A stretch of 64,000 bases of DNA from assembly GCA_905178155.1 (NCBI GenBank), contig CAJINV010000001.1:8215599-8279598 (forward strand), read 5' to 3'. The position numbers and the translations under genes are program-made. How positions within the stretch are numbered: the stretch's first letter is position 1; each line of letters opens with the position of its first letter. Of this stretch, positions 1-10,113 are shown piece by piece. This DNA comes from Amoebophrya sp. A120. Taxonomy: Eukaryota > Sar > Dinophyceae > Syndiniales > Amoebophryaceae. The notes beneath the pieces were generated by a model. It made no database searches. It worked only from the letters and a program-made list of their open reading frames with translations, and was not told the DNA's origin.

Positions 1-1319
1 GCCACCTGGGTTCCGCGAATGCGCTCTCTCGGTTCGCTGCGAGTAGTTTCCGTGCCGGCGGAAGCAGGACCCATGTTGTAGTCATTTGCGTTGCCGGGAA
101 CCACACGAGTCTTGGACTTGCGCCCCGTAGGCTTCGTGGCAGCTACGTACTTTATGGACGAGCCAGCGCTCGTGCGAGTGCTGGTGCCTGGAGACGATCG
201 CAGCTCCGAAGAAGTGCTGTGGACGGATCGTGATCCGTCCCCTTTGTTCTCGTTTTTGTTCTCGGCAAACACTCGCAGGAACGCTTGCACATCAGCCTCA
301 TCCAAGTGCATATTTGACCTTGCGCCGTGGCGTTGGAACAGCTTTCGCTTGTGGTTGTGTAACGGCAGTTGATCCGGCTTATTCGGGATCGCTTGCCTCG
401 CCACACCGGCCGCGGATGAGCGACGCACAGGCCCCGGGGTGCCCTGGTTCGACTTGTTCTCGGCGCTTTCTTGTTCCACTTCACTCTCCTCGTTTACTAT
501 TCCCACCTCCTTCGAAGTTTGCTCGAGGTTCGCCTGCGTCGACGATTGCGTGCTCAGCAGGCTGGTCCCCATAGATCTCATCGTCACACCGCGGACGGCT
601 TCCTCTGCGTTGCGCCACACAAAAAACGCCAATATGTCGGAATAGCTGAGGAAAACCTCACAGGCAACAACTTCATGTCTCTCTGCGTTCAGAATCACTG
701 CGGGATCCAGAAAGTCGCGATCTTCTTCATCGTCCTCTCCGTCGGTACTGCTCCCCCTGAAGGACGCAGTTTCCTCGGATATTCTCTCTCTCTTCTGAAG
801 GCTCGTTGTAGTCATGTGCGCCCGATCCTCTTTGTCGCCTTGATGCTGTTCCCGCCCTGCTCGACGGGGGAACAATGTGACGGTGATCCGCACCCAGATT
901 CCGTTGCGGCCCGGCGCGTCGGCTACGGTGACGACGTCCCCTTTTGTCAACAAAAGCCCGTCCTCACTCGCCGTGGTATCCACCACCAAGCGCTGCACGT
1001 TCACCACAAGCTGGTCGCCCACCGACAGGTAGCTGCGGAGGAAGTTTGTGCGCTCCTGCGGGTTCAGCCGGCTGTCCTCGAATTTGCGTGCGTACATCAT
1101 GTTGAAGGGACTGGTGGGGAAAAAGGCGCTGCTGTTGGCCGCGTGCCAGCAGTTCCACAGCGCGTCCTTGTAGTCGGAAAGCTTCCCCGCGATCAGCTCC
1201 CACTTGGAGAAGTGGCTCTTGCGCAAGCACTCCGACATGAAGTTGCGCTCGACAATGATGGACAGCGTCCGGCTGCGGGGGATTCCGTCGAACCCGTTTA
1301 CGAGCGTGATCATGTAATC
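1..1319 (-). CDS. Diacylglycerol-lipase-like protein, exon 4 (3' part, runs off the window)
   Basis: An uninterrupted minus-strand reading frame from 1319 to the left edge, about 439 codons. It begins DYMITLVNGFDGIPRSRTLS, the segment that follows the nucleophile region in DAGLs and carries the probable catalytic Asp (NGFDG). The rest is lipase C-terminal domain followed by a Ser/Thr/Glu-rich, poorly conserved tail, which is usual for the C-terminal extension of this family. The exon starts directly after the introner end (TA at 1325-1326) and its GCCTG duplication. The stop codon lies outside the window. The frame is in phase with exon 3 after removal of the interrupted introner, so the LINE insertion need not have broken the gene if the very long intron is still spliced. 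Confidence 0.75.
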
Positions 1320-1324
1320 CAGGC

Positions 1325-1371
1325 TATCATATGTAAAAACGTACCCACACCAGAGTCAGGATGGGGATTTT
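1325..1371 (-). mobile_element. Introner element, family B copy 2, downstream part (47 bp)
   Basis: The remaining end of the interrupted introner. It carries the second copy of the retrotransposon target duplication (GGATGGGGATTTT on the plus strand, 1359-1371) and the terminal inverted repeat ending ACGTTTTTACATATGATA on the minus strand. It abuts the GCCTG duplication (1320-1324) and exon 4 of the lipase gene. The last few bases differ from copy 1 (ACATATGATA against ACTCAGGATA). Confidence 0.85.
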
Positions 1372-1380
1372 TTTTTTTTT

Positions 1381-4300
1381 GCCCGGCCCCCAATTTCATC
1401 AATTTCAATTTTCAATTTTCAATGATTGTGTGACGGCGGGAACGGCACCCGCCCGCTGTGCTTAATAATGCGCTCCCACGCGCGAACTTCTTTTTGTCTT
1501 TTGCATCACACATGCAGAAACATTTTCAACCCCCTAAACCAACACCTTTTTTCATCTTCTGCCGCCCTCACGCAACAGGACTACTCCTGAAGCGCGGGAA
1601 CAACCCGAAGGTTGTTTTGCATGACAAGTTCTTGCAGCAGGTGCATGCAGCAGTGGGAGATACAAAATTAATTTCAAAACCCTAAACCCGCACAGCGCAC
1701 TGATCCTAGTTAACGTCTAGAGCCGTAAGCCGCGGCAGACGTCCACCAGGGGAGGTAGAGGGAGGCCAGATCACAGTCTCCGTAGGGCGATAAGTGCAGT
1801 AAGCCGCTGCACTGAAAAATAGTAAAGATAGGGCGAGACCACTGTGTATGGAGATAGTTACCCATAGGGGGCGTTAATCAGGTTCGTGTTTGCGTGGTTA
1901 CTAGGCGCCCCCGAAAGGACGCTTTTCCTTCACGTTACTGCCCCCCGAAATATACGGTCGAACTGGATCACAGATACTAGCCGTAGGGCGCGATCGACCC
2001 GAATCGCATTAATAGAGGCTGCGCGACCTGGCGAAGAACATCATATGACCCATGCCGAGGGACTTCAGTGGAAAAATACTCCGGACGCATGTGCAACCTC
2101 GGCCGATGCAAAACGGGCGACCGCTGTAAAATTTGTGCTCTACGATAAAAATAATTTCTAAGTGGTCTCTATGGGATGGGGGCCGTTGAACCCACGATGC
2201 GCGACGACCGGATGGCTGGGCCCACTGCTGGTCTGGTCGTCGAGAGAAGATCCGCAGAGCAGGTTGGGCAGGAACGGCGGCGAGGAGAGGGTCGGAAAAC
2301 AGTGGGCGCGTTTTTGCCGAATCCCGATGTTGTCGTGAACGGCGACCACAGCAGAAATCGTCACCACCGGTGTAACCGCCACCGGAGAGATGTCGACGAG
2401 TACCGCGAGAGCGCCAAAAAGGTCAAGTAGCTGGCTTGGCTTGTTTGACAGCATGAATCCCGCCCGACCGGCTACTGATCGGGGAGTGTGCGCGACAGCC
2501 CGAATCTCGTATTGCGGCGCGAAAACGATCTCCGCCAAGAGGGTGATCGACGACGGAAGCTGGTCGGCAGTTGGGCCCGATGAAGAAAGGTGGTTCATCA
2601 ACAAGAACTGGCTCGTCCAAAAAACGCCGCAGCGTCGCCGGATCGGATGAAACAGCAATCGGGCCCGATGGTGGCAGGGCAGGAAGAAGGCAACCATCGA
2701 CGGGGAACCGCCATCGTGGCGCATTTTCCAGCACCACCGAATCCAACGCGCATGTAAATAAGCCCTGACAAACAGATGAGCACTCAGAAGAAGTGTCCAA
2801 CCGAAAGGCAGCAGCAGAGGAAAAGCGTGGATTCGGGTCGGGGAAAATCTACACGAGATTGGTTGTGCTGCAGAAATGGAAACACGGCCCTAGCCCAATG
2901 ATAACGGCGTAGTCAAATACAGAAAAAGAGAAAGTCCTACTACAGGGCTGACGCGCATGACAAATTCCAACTTCAGTTTAATCCGCTGACGCGCATGACA
3001 AGTTTCAACCTCAGTTTATTCCGTGTGAGTGCACATAATTGCGGGGTAGTCAGTTTTAGGCGGAGTAGTGCAGCATGGTGGAGGCGCAGCGTCGAGATGT
3101 ACTGCGACAGCCGGGTATCGTGCGCTGCAACTTCAAGGTCGTTCCGCATCTGTCCAGTCGGCCCTTGTGCAGGTGCATGCCAGACGTAGCTCAAAAGATC
3201 TCCGGCGAGTCGCGAACCCGGCATCTCACCCCCATCGGGAGGTGTAGAAGGCCCACACTATCCTGGACCTGACGACCGAGGGGAGCACACCGCTGCGCAA
3301 CTCACCTCTTCGTAGAAAACTGCGGCGCGCCGCTTCGTAACTGCAGATGATGGGCACCACCGATGGCGTTCTGCCCTTAGACGGGTTGCGCGGGGAAGAT
3401 GCCGAAGGGCAAGAAACCGCTCGGGGGCGGTGGTGGTGATTACTTTCCCAGGACGGTAATCTGGAGGAAGGCCGGGAAACCGATAACCCCCGCGATCGTA
3501 GAGTAGCGTCGGGCACAGCGGCAAAACCATCTGATACTGAATCCAGTGAAGAGCAAGCGCGAAGACCATCTTGTAGTGGGGGCTACTCCTTAGTTTTGAG
3601 ATGCAGAAACTCAAAGCACTTATTTTAGAGCGGGACCAGGCGATGCGTACAGAAACAGAAAAATGAGCCGTTTTCGTCGAAATTTCTTGTGATTTCGGGA
3701 TGAAAAAACTAGCGTAGCATGGGGACAAGGCGTGGCGGTTGGAAAAGTAAAGTACCAGAAAAATGGAGTATACCACCCGTACACAATACTCAACACAGAT
3801 AACCCGACATTTCAAACAATACTAATGTAAAACTAAGGAAAGTAGTAGGGTCATAGACTTAGAAATTAGAAACCTAAGCGGGTCCGGTAGGTACTACAAT
3901 CTAACTGCATCCTTCCGCGCGGGTCGATATTTTCCACCGGGGGCGCCAAAGCAGTCGGGCCGCCACATCCCTAACACCGGGTAGCATCGAGTCATCATGG
4001 TCTTGTCGATGGAGCTTGGAAATGTGTCGGTAGCGGAAAACGTAGTAAACGCCCGGGACGGCGAATCCGCGTAATCGCTGCAGGTCCGCGTTAGCGAGCG
4101 ATGTCCGCGTGAAAATAATCTTACGGAAGCAACAACGACAACACACAAACGAATGAAAGCGCCACAGGTCTCTTCGTCCTCCTGTCACAATCACGTCTCT
4201 TTACATGTCTGACAATCAAACTCATACAAGAACTGGCGGCGTTTATTATCTCAATCACCTCAAATTCACCCTAGGCACACATGACAAACTCGTGCTCAAC

Positions 4301-4631
4301 CACACCCGCTCTGCATATCCATGTGCATAGAAGACAACATAAAAAAAAACCCATCTACAACGTCCTGGAGAGGAAGTTTGTATAGGTGGGGTGAACATCA
4401 ATAAATGCGAGGGGCATGGCGAGGCGAGAGCTGGTTTTTGAATTGTGCGCAGCCAAACGATAACAGACACAGTAGCTCATTATCAATTTTTGAACAGGAT
4501 ATCTGCTGAGCAATAACAGAAATCTTTTGAAGCACAAACATGAAGATACATAAACTTTAACCAAATAATCCGCAGCCATGTACATCGTGGCGCTGCTTGA
4601 TGACCAAATCAGGGTGCTCCTGTGCGTGCCG
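1381..4631 (-). other. 3' region of the retrotransposon without a recognisable gene
   Basis: About 3.25 kb between the reverse transcriptase stop and the poly(A). Several overlapping ORFs of 60-190 codons occur on both strands, but none has a domain or a clear coding pattern. It contains one tandem duplication (2947-3022). Either this is an unusually long 3' untranslated region, or older insertions are buried in it. Confidence 0.5.
2947..3022. repeat. Tandem duplication, two 38-bp units
   Basis: Two imperfect 38-bp copies that both start GCTGACGCGCATGACAA, at 2947 and 2985, differing at a few positions. They lie in the 3' region of the retrotransposon. The unit contains GCATGACAA, a string that recurs inside the introner elements of this window. 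Confidence 0.7.
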
Positions 4632-7600
4632 TTAGCCCGACGGGTCCTGGGTATTCGGGGGCGGTATCGATTGGGAGTCACTAGCAACAGCTTGGGACAC
4701 TCCGGCACCGGTGCGCTGCCGCTTCGGGGCAGGGTCGGTCTCGCTCTCCTTGTCATTCCCAGGTGTTTGCGAAGCGAGCTTCTCCATCCCCTCGCGCACC
4801 AGTTTCGCCAGACGGTACTTATGGATTTTGTCTTTGATAGATTTGAGGACCAGCGGCATTTTGAAACTGCGTTTGGGCCACTGGACAAACGCATCTCGCC
4901 CCGCAATCTCGGTAACCGCAGCGGGTACCGTGTATCGATTGGAATCGTCGAGATCGGGGTGTTGGTAAATGTTGACTGCTTTTACTTGCTGCTGGTAGAG
5001 CCACAGCCGCCCGGACCAAGCGGAGCAGGATGACCAAAAATTTCGGTATGTTCCGGTGTTTTTGATCCTCGCGTTCACCTGGACGCCTTCGATCACCAAC
5101 GCGGGCCTGCGCTGGATAACGTCCGTAAGGAGCAACAAATGCTCCATCGAGCTGGAAGCACAGGTCAAAAAACGGAGATCAGCGGCAGTGGCGGGGTCGG
5201 GGATGTCGGCAAAGTCGTAACAATTCACTGCCCAAAGAATTTGCCCCTCGCTATTCAGAGCGACAGCGCCGCTAGTCGCCGGGCAGCGGGTGATCACAAC
5301 GGCGCCCTTGAGGTCCTGCGGCGTGACAGCACCGGCACTGACATGTGGCATCGGGAACAGGCGGTGGAGCTGCGACACTACAGTGTCACTTGGTCCCGGT
5401 GGCGTCGTCACAAGCGGCTGCGCCCCGATAGTAGAGGCCGCGATCTTGTCCTCCAGAACACGATCGGCATAGTGAATAGCATTCACTTTCTGGATATCAG
5501 CAGCACTGAAACCTTGGGGGCCGAAAATAGGCACCTTTGTTGTGATCGTGCTCAAAATGTCGTCTTGACCGGTTAAACACGACCACTTTCCGGAGCAACT
5601 CCGCGCCGTCCGCACAGCAGCCACCCAGGGATCATGAGCATCAAGGACTTGGGAACAAAACGCCAACTTGTACAGTTGGTTGTTGTCCAATTTGTTCAGC
5701 TTAATAAGTTCCGCCACGTGTGAGTTGGCGTAACCGCAAAAATTGAGAACGGAGAGCCCGACCTTGTTCAAAAAGCGCAACCAGTCGACATTTTCGTATA
5801 ACCTGACAGCTACCACTGTTAGGTGCGCGACGGAGGACCCGTAAGCCCACATTCCCACCATGCGGATCAACATGCCGTCAAGAAACTTCGCACACTGGAA
5901 AACGTGTTCTGCTTTTGCGCGCGATAGTCCTAACCGGCTGTGAAGTTGTAGGGCCATCGTTTCCGGTGGTAATCGGTCGACGTTAAACGCACACCCCAGC
6001 AGTAGCGTGCTGGTCTTGATACGGGGGGCCATTTGGAAGGGGTGGAGGTTTTTGACGACAGTTTCGCGCATTTTTTCCACAAGTTCGCCGTAAGTCTTCG
6101 CCCCCACTGCAGAACGGAGTCTCGGACTACCGAACATGATCTCGAATTTGCCCCCGCCCGCTAGAAAAGTCCCCATTTTCCGAAATTCGATTTGTTCGAA
6201 CTTGGTGATGGTGTCGAAGATAATGCCGACGGTACCACTGGAGACGTCCACGGGCTTGTACCGGAACCCGGTCCCCCGATCGTCCACGCACGTCCCGGTG
6301 GTTGCGGGGGGGGCCTTGCCGGTGGGTGGCACGGAATTTGTTGCAAAGTGGCTGGTCATCGTCACCTTAGATTTAGAACACGACAACTGGCCCGCGGGTT
6401 GGTAGAAGTACTGCGGGTCGACGTCTGTGGACCAGGCGTAATTCTTCCAGGAGTGAGGGTCGGAGTCGTCGGCCTTCGCTTCCGCAAGCAGAACAGCGGC
6501 GGCCCTCGTGGTTCTGGTTTTGCAGAGGCCCCCGGTCTCGGGGCAGTAGCAGCTACACAAGAACCGGTGTAACCGCCGAACCGTGGAAATCGAGAGCAAC
6601 GTGCCCGCAACCATGGTCTCGGTCACCCCCTGCAGCGAATCCGAAAACTTGGACACAAGCGCGTACTCGCGGCCATTGCGTATCAACACTTCTTTATCTT
6701 TGTTGCAAGACAAGAAAAAAAGAAGAGTGCAGGGGTGGGCCCCCGTTAGCCGTAACGAATTCGCGAGACTCACCCAGCTCATTGTGTTGAAGAAGTTGCT
6801 GAAGTCCATGCCGATATAGCACCACATTTCTTCGCTAGATGTCGCCAGATAGTTGTCCAACAGTTTCCACGTCAGAACCGCGAGTGACACACCGGGGCGG
6901 CCACCATGCCCATAAATTGACCAGCACGAACGGTGCTCAGCCAGTCGCATCACCTCCCGTCCGAGTACACCACTGATGACTTTTAAGGCGACACAGGTGC
7001 GAATCACGCCACGGATTTTTTTGATGTCCTGCGGAAGTGAAGTCCCCCCTTTGCCTAACAATTCCATCTGGAGGAACCGCATCTGCTCTGGGACGACTTG
7101 CAAAACATGTCGGGATGGGACGGTCTGGAACTTCAGGAGCATCGTGTTGCAGCTCGCAACAAAGTCCTCAAGGGAGGCGGCGTCTAGAGACTTGTACGCG
7201 GAAGCCCTGACACCGGAAATCCCTTGGGCTTGGGAATTGCAGGTAGCAAGAAAGTCCTTGACTTCTGCAACGGAGATCTGCAAGGGCTTCACACGCTTGG
7301 CAGCTGCGCACAGCTGCTCCTTCATGCGGATGAGCGTGTCCAGCGTGGGTTCGACTTCGAGATGGGCGTGGAGCCGAAGGATGGGACACTTCACAATATG
7401 GCTCTTCCCTACTTCGCAGGCAATCAGCTGCGCGCCGATCAGGAGCCGTTTTCCGGACAAGATGCGGGCTATCTCGCCAATCGGCTTCCCCTTCTGAACT
7501 CCGTCGTAGGAACTTTTCACCTTGGCCTGGATGTCGTAAATCGCATCCTCAATGCGGTGCGTATCAGCTTCCGCACCGTCCGGGTCGAAGTCAGCATTTG

Positions 7601-8270
7601 GTCTGTACTCTTTTTCGGCCGTCGCCCAGGTAAGGAAGTCCGAAACGTGGGCCTTCACATCTGGTCGCGCGAGATAGTCGGTGGAGGAGAGTACAGCTAG
7701 ACAGTCTGGGGTTGCCGCTTGGGGGGCCACAGTCCCCGCGCCTGCTTCTGTAGTTTGTTTCGGAGATTTTCGGGACCGCTTCAGCTCCGCTTTTTTCACT
7801 AATCCCGCGTCAACCAAACTTTCCGCCCGCCACATCTCGAACTTCCAGGGGCAATCCTTCGGGGGCAGGATTTTCCTTCGGTAATCCTCCCCGGCCTGCT
7901 GTAATTTTTCCCGGGTGTGGGAGCGGTCGCCCCGGCGTGTAATTATGGTGTAGTTGATTGTTCGTGGGAGAGCTTCCTTCAGGCCGCCAACCGGTTTTAT
8001 TTGGCTGCGCCCGAGATCCGCGTGCGCTGGCATCTGGAAATCATCATATTTCCCGAAAACGTTTTCTGCGGTGATGCAACTGTTGAGGAGTTTTGTCTGA
8101 GCATCGGAAATTCCTTGCGGCTGCGAGTCACTGTCACCGGTTTCAGGGCCGAGCTGGGTGCTAGTAGCTCGGTGGAACGTCTTGATGAGAAGTGCGAGAT
8201 GATCGGTGGTTCGCTCGCGGATGTTCAGATTCAGATTCAGATGCGCTCTCCGGTCTATTTCCGCCGGGGG
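4632..8270 (-). CDS. Reverse transcriptase of the LINE-like element
   Basis: An intact long frame. The first ATG is at 8033 (1133 codons), but the same frame is open and looks coding back to just after a stop near 8271, about 79 codons further, with no ATG in that extension. From the ATG at 8033, a reverse transcriptase domain spans about residues 330-660. Motif A is MDFSNFFNT (409-417), motif B-like is DSLQGVTETMVAG (about 465-477), and motif C is CVDDRGTG (about 582-589), so the three catalytic Asp are present. The C-terminal part has no domain I can name securely; a remote RNase H-like fold is possible but unproven. The C-terminus has a basic KRQR cluster. I see no apurinic-type endonuclease domain, so the LINE clade is open. 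Confidence 0.75.
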   Translation of the reverse strand, partial: PPAEIDRRAHLNLNLNIRERTTDHLALLIKTFHRATSTQLGPETGDSDSQPQGISDAQTKLLNSCITAENVFGKYDDFQMPAHADLGRSQIKPVGGLKEALPRTINYTIITRRGDRSHTREKLQQAGEDYRRKILPPKDCPWKFEMWRAESLVDAGLVKKAELKRSRKSPKQTTEAGAGTVAPQAATPDCLAVLSSTDYLARPDVKAHVSDFLTWATAEKEYRPNADFDPDGAEADTHRIEDAIYDIQAKVKSSYDGVQKGKPIGEIARILSGKRLLIGAQLIACEVGKSHIVKCPILRLHAHLEVEPTLDTLIRMKEQLCAAAKRVKPLQISVAEVKDFLATCNSQAQGISGVRASAYKSLDAASLEDFVASCNTMLLKFQTVPSRHVLQVVPEQMRFLQMELLGKGGTSLPQDIKKIRGVIRTCVALKVISGVLGREVMRLAEHRSCWSIYGHGGRPGVSLAVLTWKLLDNYLATSSEEMWCYIGMDFSNFFNTMSWVSLANSLRLTGAHPCTLLFFLSCNKDKEVLIRNGREYALVSKFSDSLQGVTETMVAGTLLSISTVRRLHRFLCSCYCPETGGLCKTRTTRAAAVLLAEAKADDSDPHSWKNYAWSTDVDPQYFYQPAGQLSCSKSKVTMTSHFATNSVPPTGKAPPATTGTCVDDRGTGFRYKPVDVSSGTVGIIFDTITKFEQIEFRKMGTFLAGGGKFEIMFGSPRLRSAVGAKTYGELVEKMRETVVKNLHPFQMAPRIKTSTLLLGCAFNVDRLPPETMALQLHSRLGLSRAKAEHVFQCAKFLDGMLIRMVGMWAYGSSVAHLTVVAVRLYENVDWLRFLNKVGLSVLNFCGYANSHVAELIKLNKLDNNQLYKLAFCSQVLDAHDPWVAAVRTARSCSGKWSCLTGQDDILSTITTKVPIFGPQGFSAADIQKVNAIHYADRVLEDKIAASTIGAQPLVTTPPGPSDTVVSQLHRLFPMPHVSAGAVTPQDLKGAVVITRCPATSGAVALNSEGQILWAVNCYDFADIPDPATAADLRFLTCASSSMEHLLLLTDVIQRRPALVIEGVQVNARIKNTGTYRNFWSSCSAWSGRLWLYQQQVKAVNIYQHPDLDDSNRYTVPAAVTEIAGRDAFVQWPKRSFKMPLVLKSIKDKIHKYRLAKLVREGMEKLASQTPGNDKESETDPAPKRQRTGAGVSQAVASDSQSIPPPNTQDPSG

Positions 8271-8303
8271 TTACGCCGTGTACAGCAGGTCGACATCATT
8301 CAA

Positions 8304-8471
8304 TTATTCTAGTCGGGGCGGTGGGCGTTTCCAAAAATGTGAAGAACCCCGCCCGCCCACCTTGTTATTCACATATAAGGAATTGCGCAGGTATACGGCA
8401 TTTTTTCCCGATTTCTTACATTCGTCGCCCGGTCTTGCAGGGCTCTCGCCCTGTTGGCACTTGAGCGGCAT
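8304..8471 (-). CDS. Short 5' ORF of the LINE-like element (55 codons)
   Basis: A 55-codon ORF starting MPLKCQQG only seven bases inside the 5' junction of the retrotransposon and ending KRPPPRLE-stop. It is in the same frame as the reverse transcriptase, separated from it by two stops (8304-8306 and near 8271). No recognisable domain. It may be a remnant of a longer ORF1 in a 5'-truncated copy, or a leader ORF; low confidence that it is translated. Confidence 0.3.
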   Translation of the reverse strand: MPLKCQQGESPARPGDECKKSGKNAVYLRNSLYVNNKVGGRGSSHFWKRPPPRLE

Positions 8472-8477
8472 GCTGCT

Positions 8478-8722
8478 GGATGGGGATTTTGCAACACAAA
8501 CCTAGGAGTTTTGTGAGTCACGCATGACAAGTTGCGCTCTGCAGTGTAGTGCAGGTTAGCAAGTGCAACCGCGTCAGAGATTCATCTGCTCATCCTGTTC
8601 ACAGCATCACAAATTCCAAAACACGATTGGAAATGGCTCTCATGGGGATGCGCATTACAAGTCTTCCTGTCTTTGCAAATCTGCATTACAACTCTGGTGT
8701 GGGTACGTTTTTACTCAGGATA
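8478..8722 (-). mobile_element. Introner element, family B copy 2, upstream part (245 bp)
   Basis: This sequence is nearly identical to 9219-9464, with a few differences over about 245 bp. It starts with the same TATCCTGAGTAAAAACGT inverted repeat next to exon 3 and the GCCTG duplication (8723-8727). The copy is broken at GGATGGGGATTTT (8478-8490) by the retrotransposon 1372-8477 and resumes at 1371. Without the insertion it would be 279 bp, exactly the length of copy 1. Confidence 0.85.
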
Positions 8723-9180
8723 CAGGCTCTCCTCGCGCAGCTTCAACGAACAGGTCAACCCGGGCGGCGCCACCAGGAGGCACCGGAGCCGATTCTCGGC
8801 GCGGAGCTCCGGGTACTTCTTTGCCAGCAGGAACCCGAGGCAGGCGGCGCACCCAGCGCCGAGCGAGTGCCCCGTGCACACCACCGAGTACGAGCTCGGG
8901 AGCGCGCGGAGGAAGCCTCCACGCTCGAGGCACTTCAGCGCGAAGCGGGCGCAGGACAGAAAGCCTGCATGGACGTACTCGTCCGCGGGCGAGTCGGCGA
9001 ACAGGCGGGCCGGGGCAATGGCCGCGTCCGAGACCATGTCTTTGGCCGACATGGTGCCGCGAAACCCGATCACCAGGGCGTTGGAGAAGTTGTCCTGGGC
9101 GAAGTAAAACACGGCGCGCTCGCCGCCGCGCGTGTGCGGACTGACGTACAGCAGTTCCACGCCCACCTCCTCGACCGCCA
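8723..9180 (-). CDS. Diacylglycerol-lipase-like protein, exon 3 (lipase class 3 catalytic core)
   Basis: This exon carries the alpha/beta-hydrolase core of the lipase. The strand before the nucleophile elbow reads VIGFRGTMSAKD, close to the RGT(L/M)S.KD signature of DAGLs. The elbow itself is GHSLGAG, with the catalytic Ser, followed by a small-residue helix and the strand LLVAPPG. The exon is flanked on both sides by nearly identical 279-bp introner elements. Exon 2 joins through the CGGCC duplication; exon 4, 7.4 kb away, joins through the GCCTG duplication (8723-8727 and 1320-1324). The joined product reads EESL-DYMITLVNGFDGIPRS, which matches the DAGL region carrying the catalytic Asp. 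The match across the gap is the best evidence that exon 4 belongs here. Confidence 0.85.
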
Positions 9181-9185
9181 GGCCG

Positions 9186-9464
9186 TATCCTGAGTAAAAA
9201 CGTACCCACACCAGAGTCAGGATGGGGATTTTGCAACACAAACCTAGGAGTTTTGTGAGTCACGCATGACAAGTTGGACTCTGCAGTGTAGTGCAGGTTA
9301 GCAAGTGCAGCCGCGTCACAGATTCATCTGCTCATCCTGTTCACAGCATCACAAATTCCAAAACACGATTGAAAATGGCTCTCATGGGGAGGCGCGTTAC
9401 AAGTCTTCCTGTCTTTGCAAATCTGCATTACAACTCTGGTGTGGGGACGTTTTTACTCAGGATA
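9186..9464 (-). mobile_element. Introner element, family B copy 1 (279 bp)
   Basis: A transposon-like intron between lipase exons 2 and 3. On the minus strand it starts TATCCTGAGTAAAAACGT and ends with the inverted copy ACGTTTTTACTCAGGATA; the inverted repeats run about 32 bp (through CCCACACCAGAG). It is flanked by the 5-bp duplication CGGCC (9465-9469 and 9181-9185). Removing the element and one CGGCC restores the frame. No register inside the duplication gives GT-AG ends. Confidence 0.85.
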
Positions 9465-10048
9465 GGCCGCCGTCGCTGTTCAGCCGGAGCGTCGGGTCGT
9501 CCTCGGCACTGGCCTCGGACTCCTCATCGAGGTCCCGCAACTTCGCCTCGGTGTTCTTCATTTTCTCCTGTCCGAAGCCCATGCGGAGGGCCCGCGTCTC
9601 CTGGAGCGTCTTCAGCTTGGCCTGCCACTTCGTGCGCTTGGCAGCGCGCACCGCCGCACGCTCGCGCTTCTCCGCCAGCAGCTCCGCCTCCCACGCCTCC
9701 TTCAAGGCCTGGAAAGCGGGAATCTGACGCTCCAGGGGCGACAAATACTCCCAGTCTAAACGCTTTATCGTGAAGGCGGCGCGCGCCCGCGCTAACTCAT
9801 TCGACACGGTTTCCTCCAGGCCTTGCAAGTTATCCACCTTCGCCTTCGTTGTAAAGTCTTCCACCATAGAATTTCTCAGCTCGACCGCGGAAGACGGCTC
9901 CAACTGTTGGCTTGCCCGCCGGACCGGCTGCAAGAATTCCAGCGTAAGAATGGTATCCGGAGTAGAATCACTACGCGTCAAGTTGGCTTTCCCCTTCGCC
10001 TGTTTTTCGATGGTATAAATCGATGCATGTTGTATACAACGTTGGTTT
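9465..10048 (-). CDS. Diacylglycerol-lipase-like protein, exon 2
   Basis: Second exon of the lipase gene. It encodes a charged, Lys/Arg/Glu/Ala-rich, probably helical linker of about 195 residues between the membrane part and the catalytic core. It starts after a TTTCGAG acceptor (AG at 10049-10050) and ends at the CGGCC target duplication (9465-9469) of the introner element 9186-9464. Deleting that element plus one CGGCC copy gives GGC-GGC-CTG-GCG, in frame with exon 3. The linker itself has no recognisable domain; its assignment rests on frame continuity on both sides. Confidence 0.72.
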
Positions 10049-10113
10049 CTCGAAAATGACAAAAAAGAAAGCGGTAGCGGTTTAGGGTTTAGGGTAGCAG
10101 ATGTCTTTTTTTT

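Larger units (their letters stand above)
1372..8477 (-). mobile_element. LINE-like non-LTR retrotransposon inserted in an introner (about 7.1 kb)
   Basis: Bounded by a 13-bp target duplication (GGATGGGGATTTT, 1359-1371 and 8478-8490). On the minus strand its 3' end is a short poly(A), seen as a T run at 1371-1380 on the plus strand. The uninterrupted sister introner at 9186-9464 shows the empty site. The element encodes a reverse transcriptase (4632-8270). A 3' stretch of about 3.25 kb (1381-4631) has no convincing gene. Poly(A), variable-length duplication and no LTRs fit target-primed reverse transcription. It lies in the same orientation as the host gene. Confidence 0.85.

Noticed and set aside
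471-1433. Plus-strand ORF of 320 codons at the left edge
   Set aside because: Antisense to lipase exon 4, which matches the DAGL family and joins exon 3 in phase.
1700-2160. GC-rich stretch that might be an organelle or rRNA fragment
   Set aside because: No conserved rRNA core or tRNA fold recognised; part of the retrotransposon's 3' region.
2158-2800. ORFs of 125 and 188 codons on the minus strand
   Set aside because: They overlap in different frames with no domain or coding pattern, inside the retrotransposon's non-coding 3' part.
8563-9727. Plus-strand ORFs in the two lipase introners that share the phrase FICSSCSQHHKFQN
   Set aside because: They are the same non-coding introner sequence read twice, in antisense to the lipase exon. 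The likeness comes from the repeat, not from a gene family.
10082-10094. TTTAGGG repeated twice, like a plant or dinoflagellate telomere
   Set aside because: Only two units, inside a 70-nt intron of the lipase gene. Too short to be a telomere remnant.
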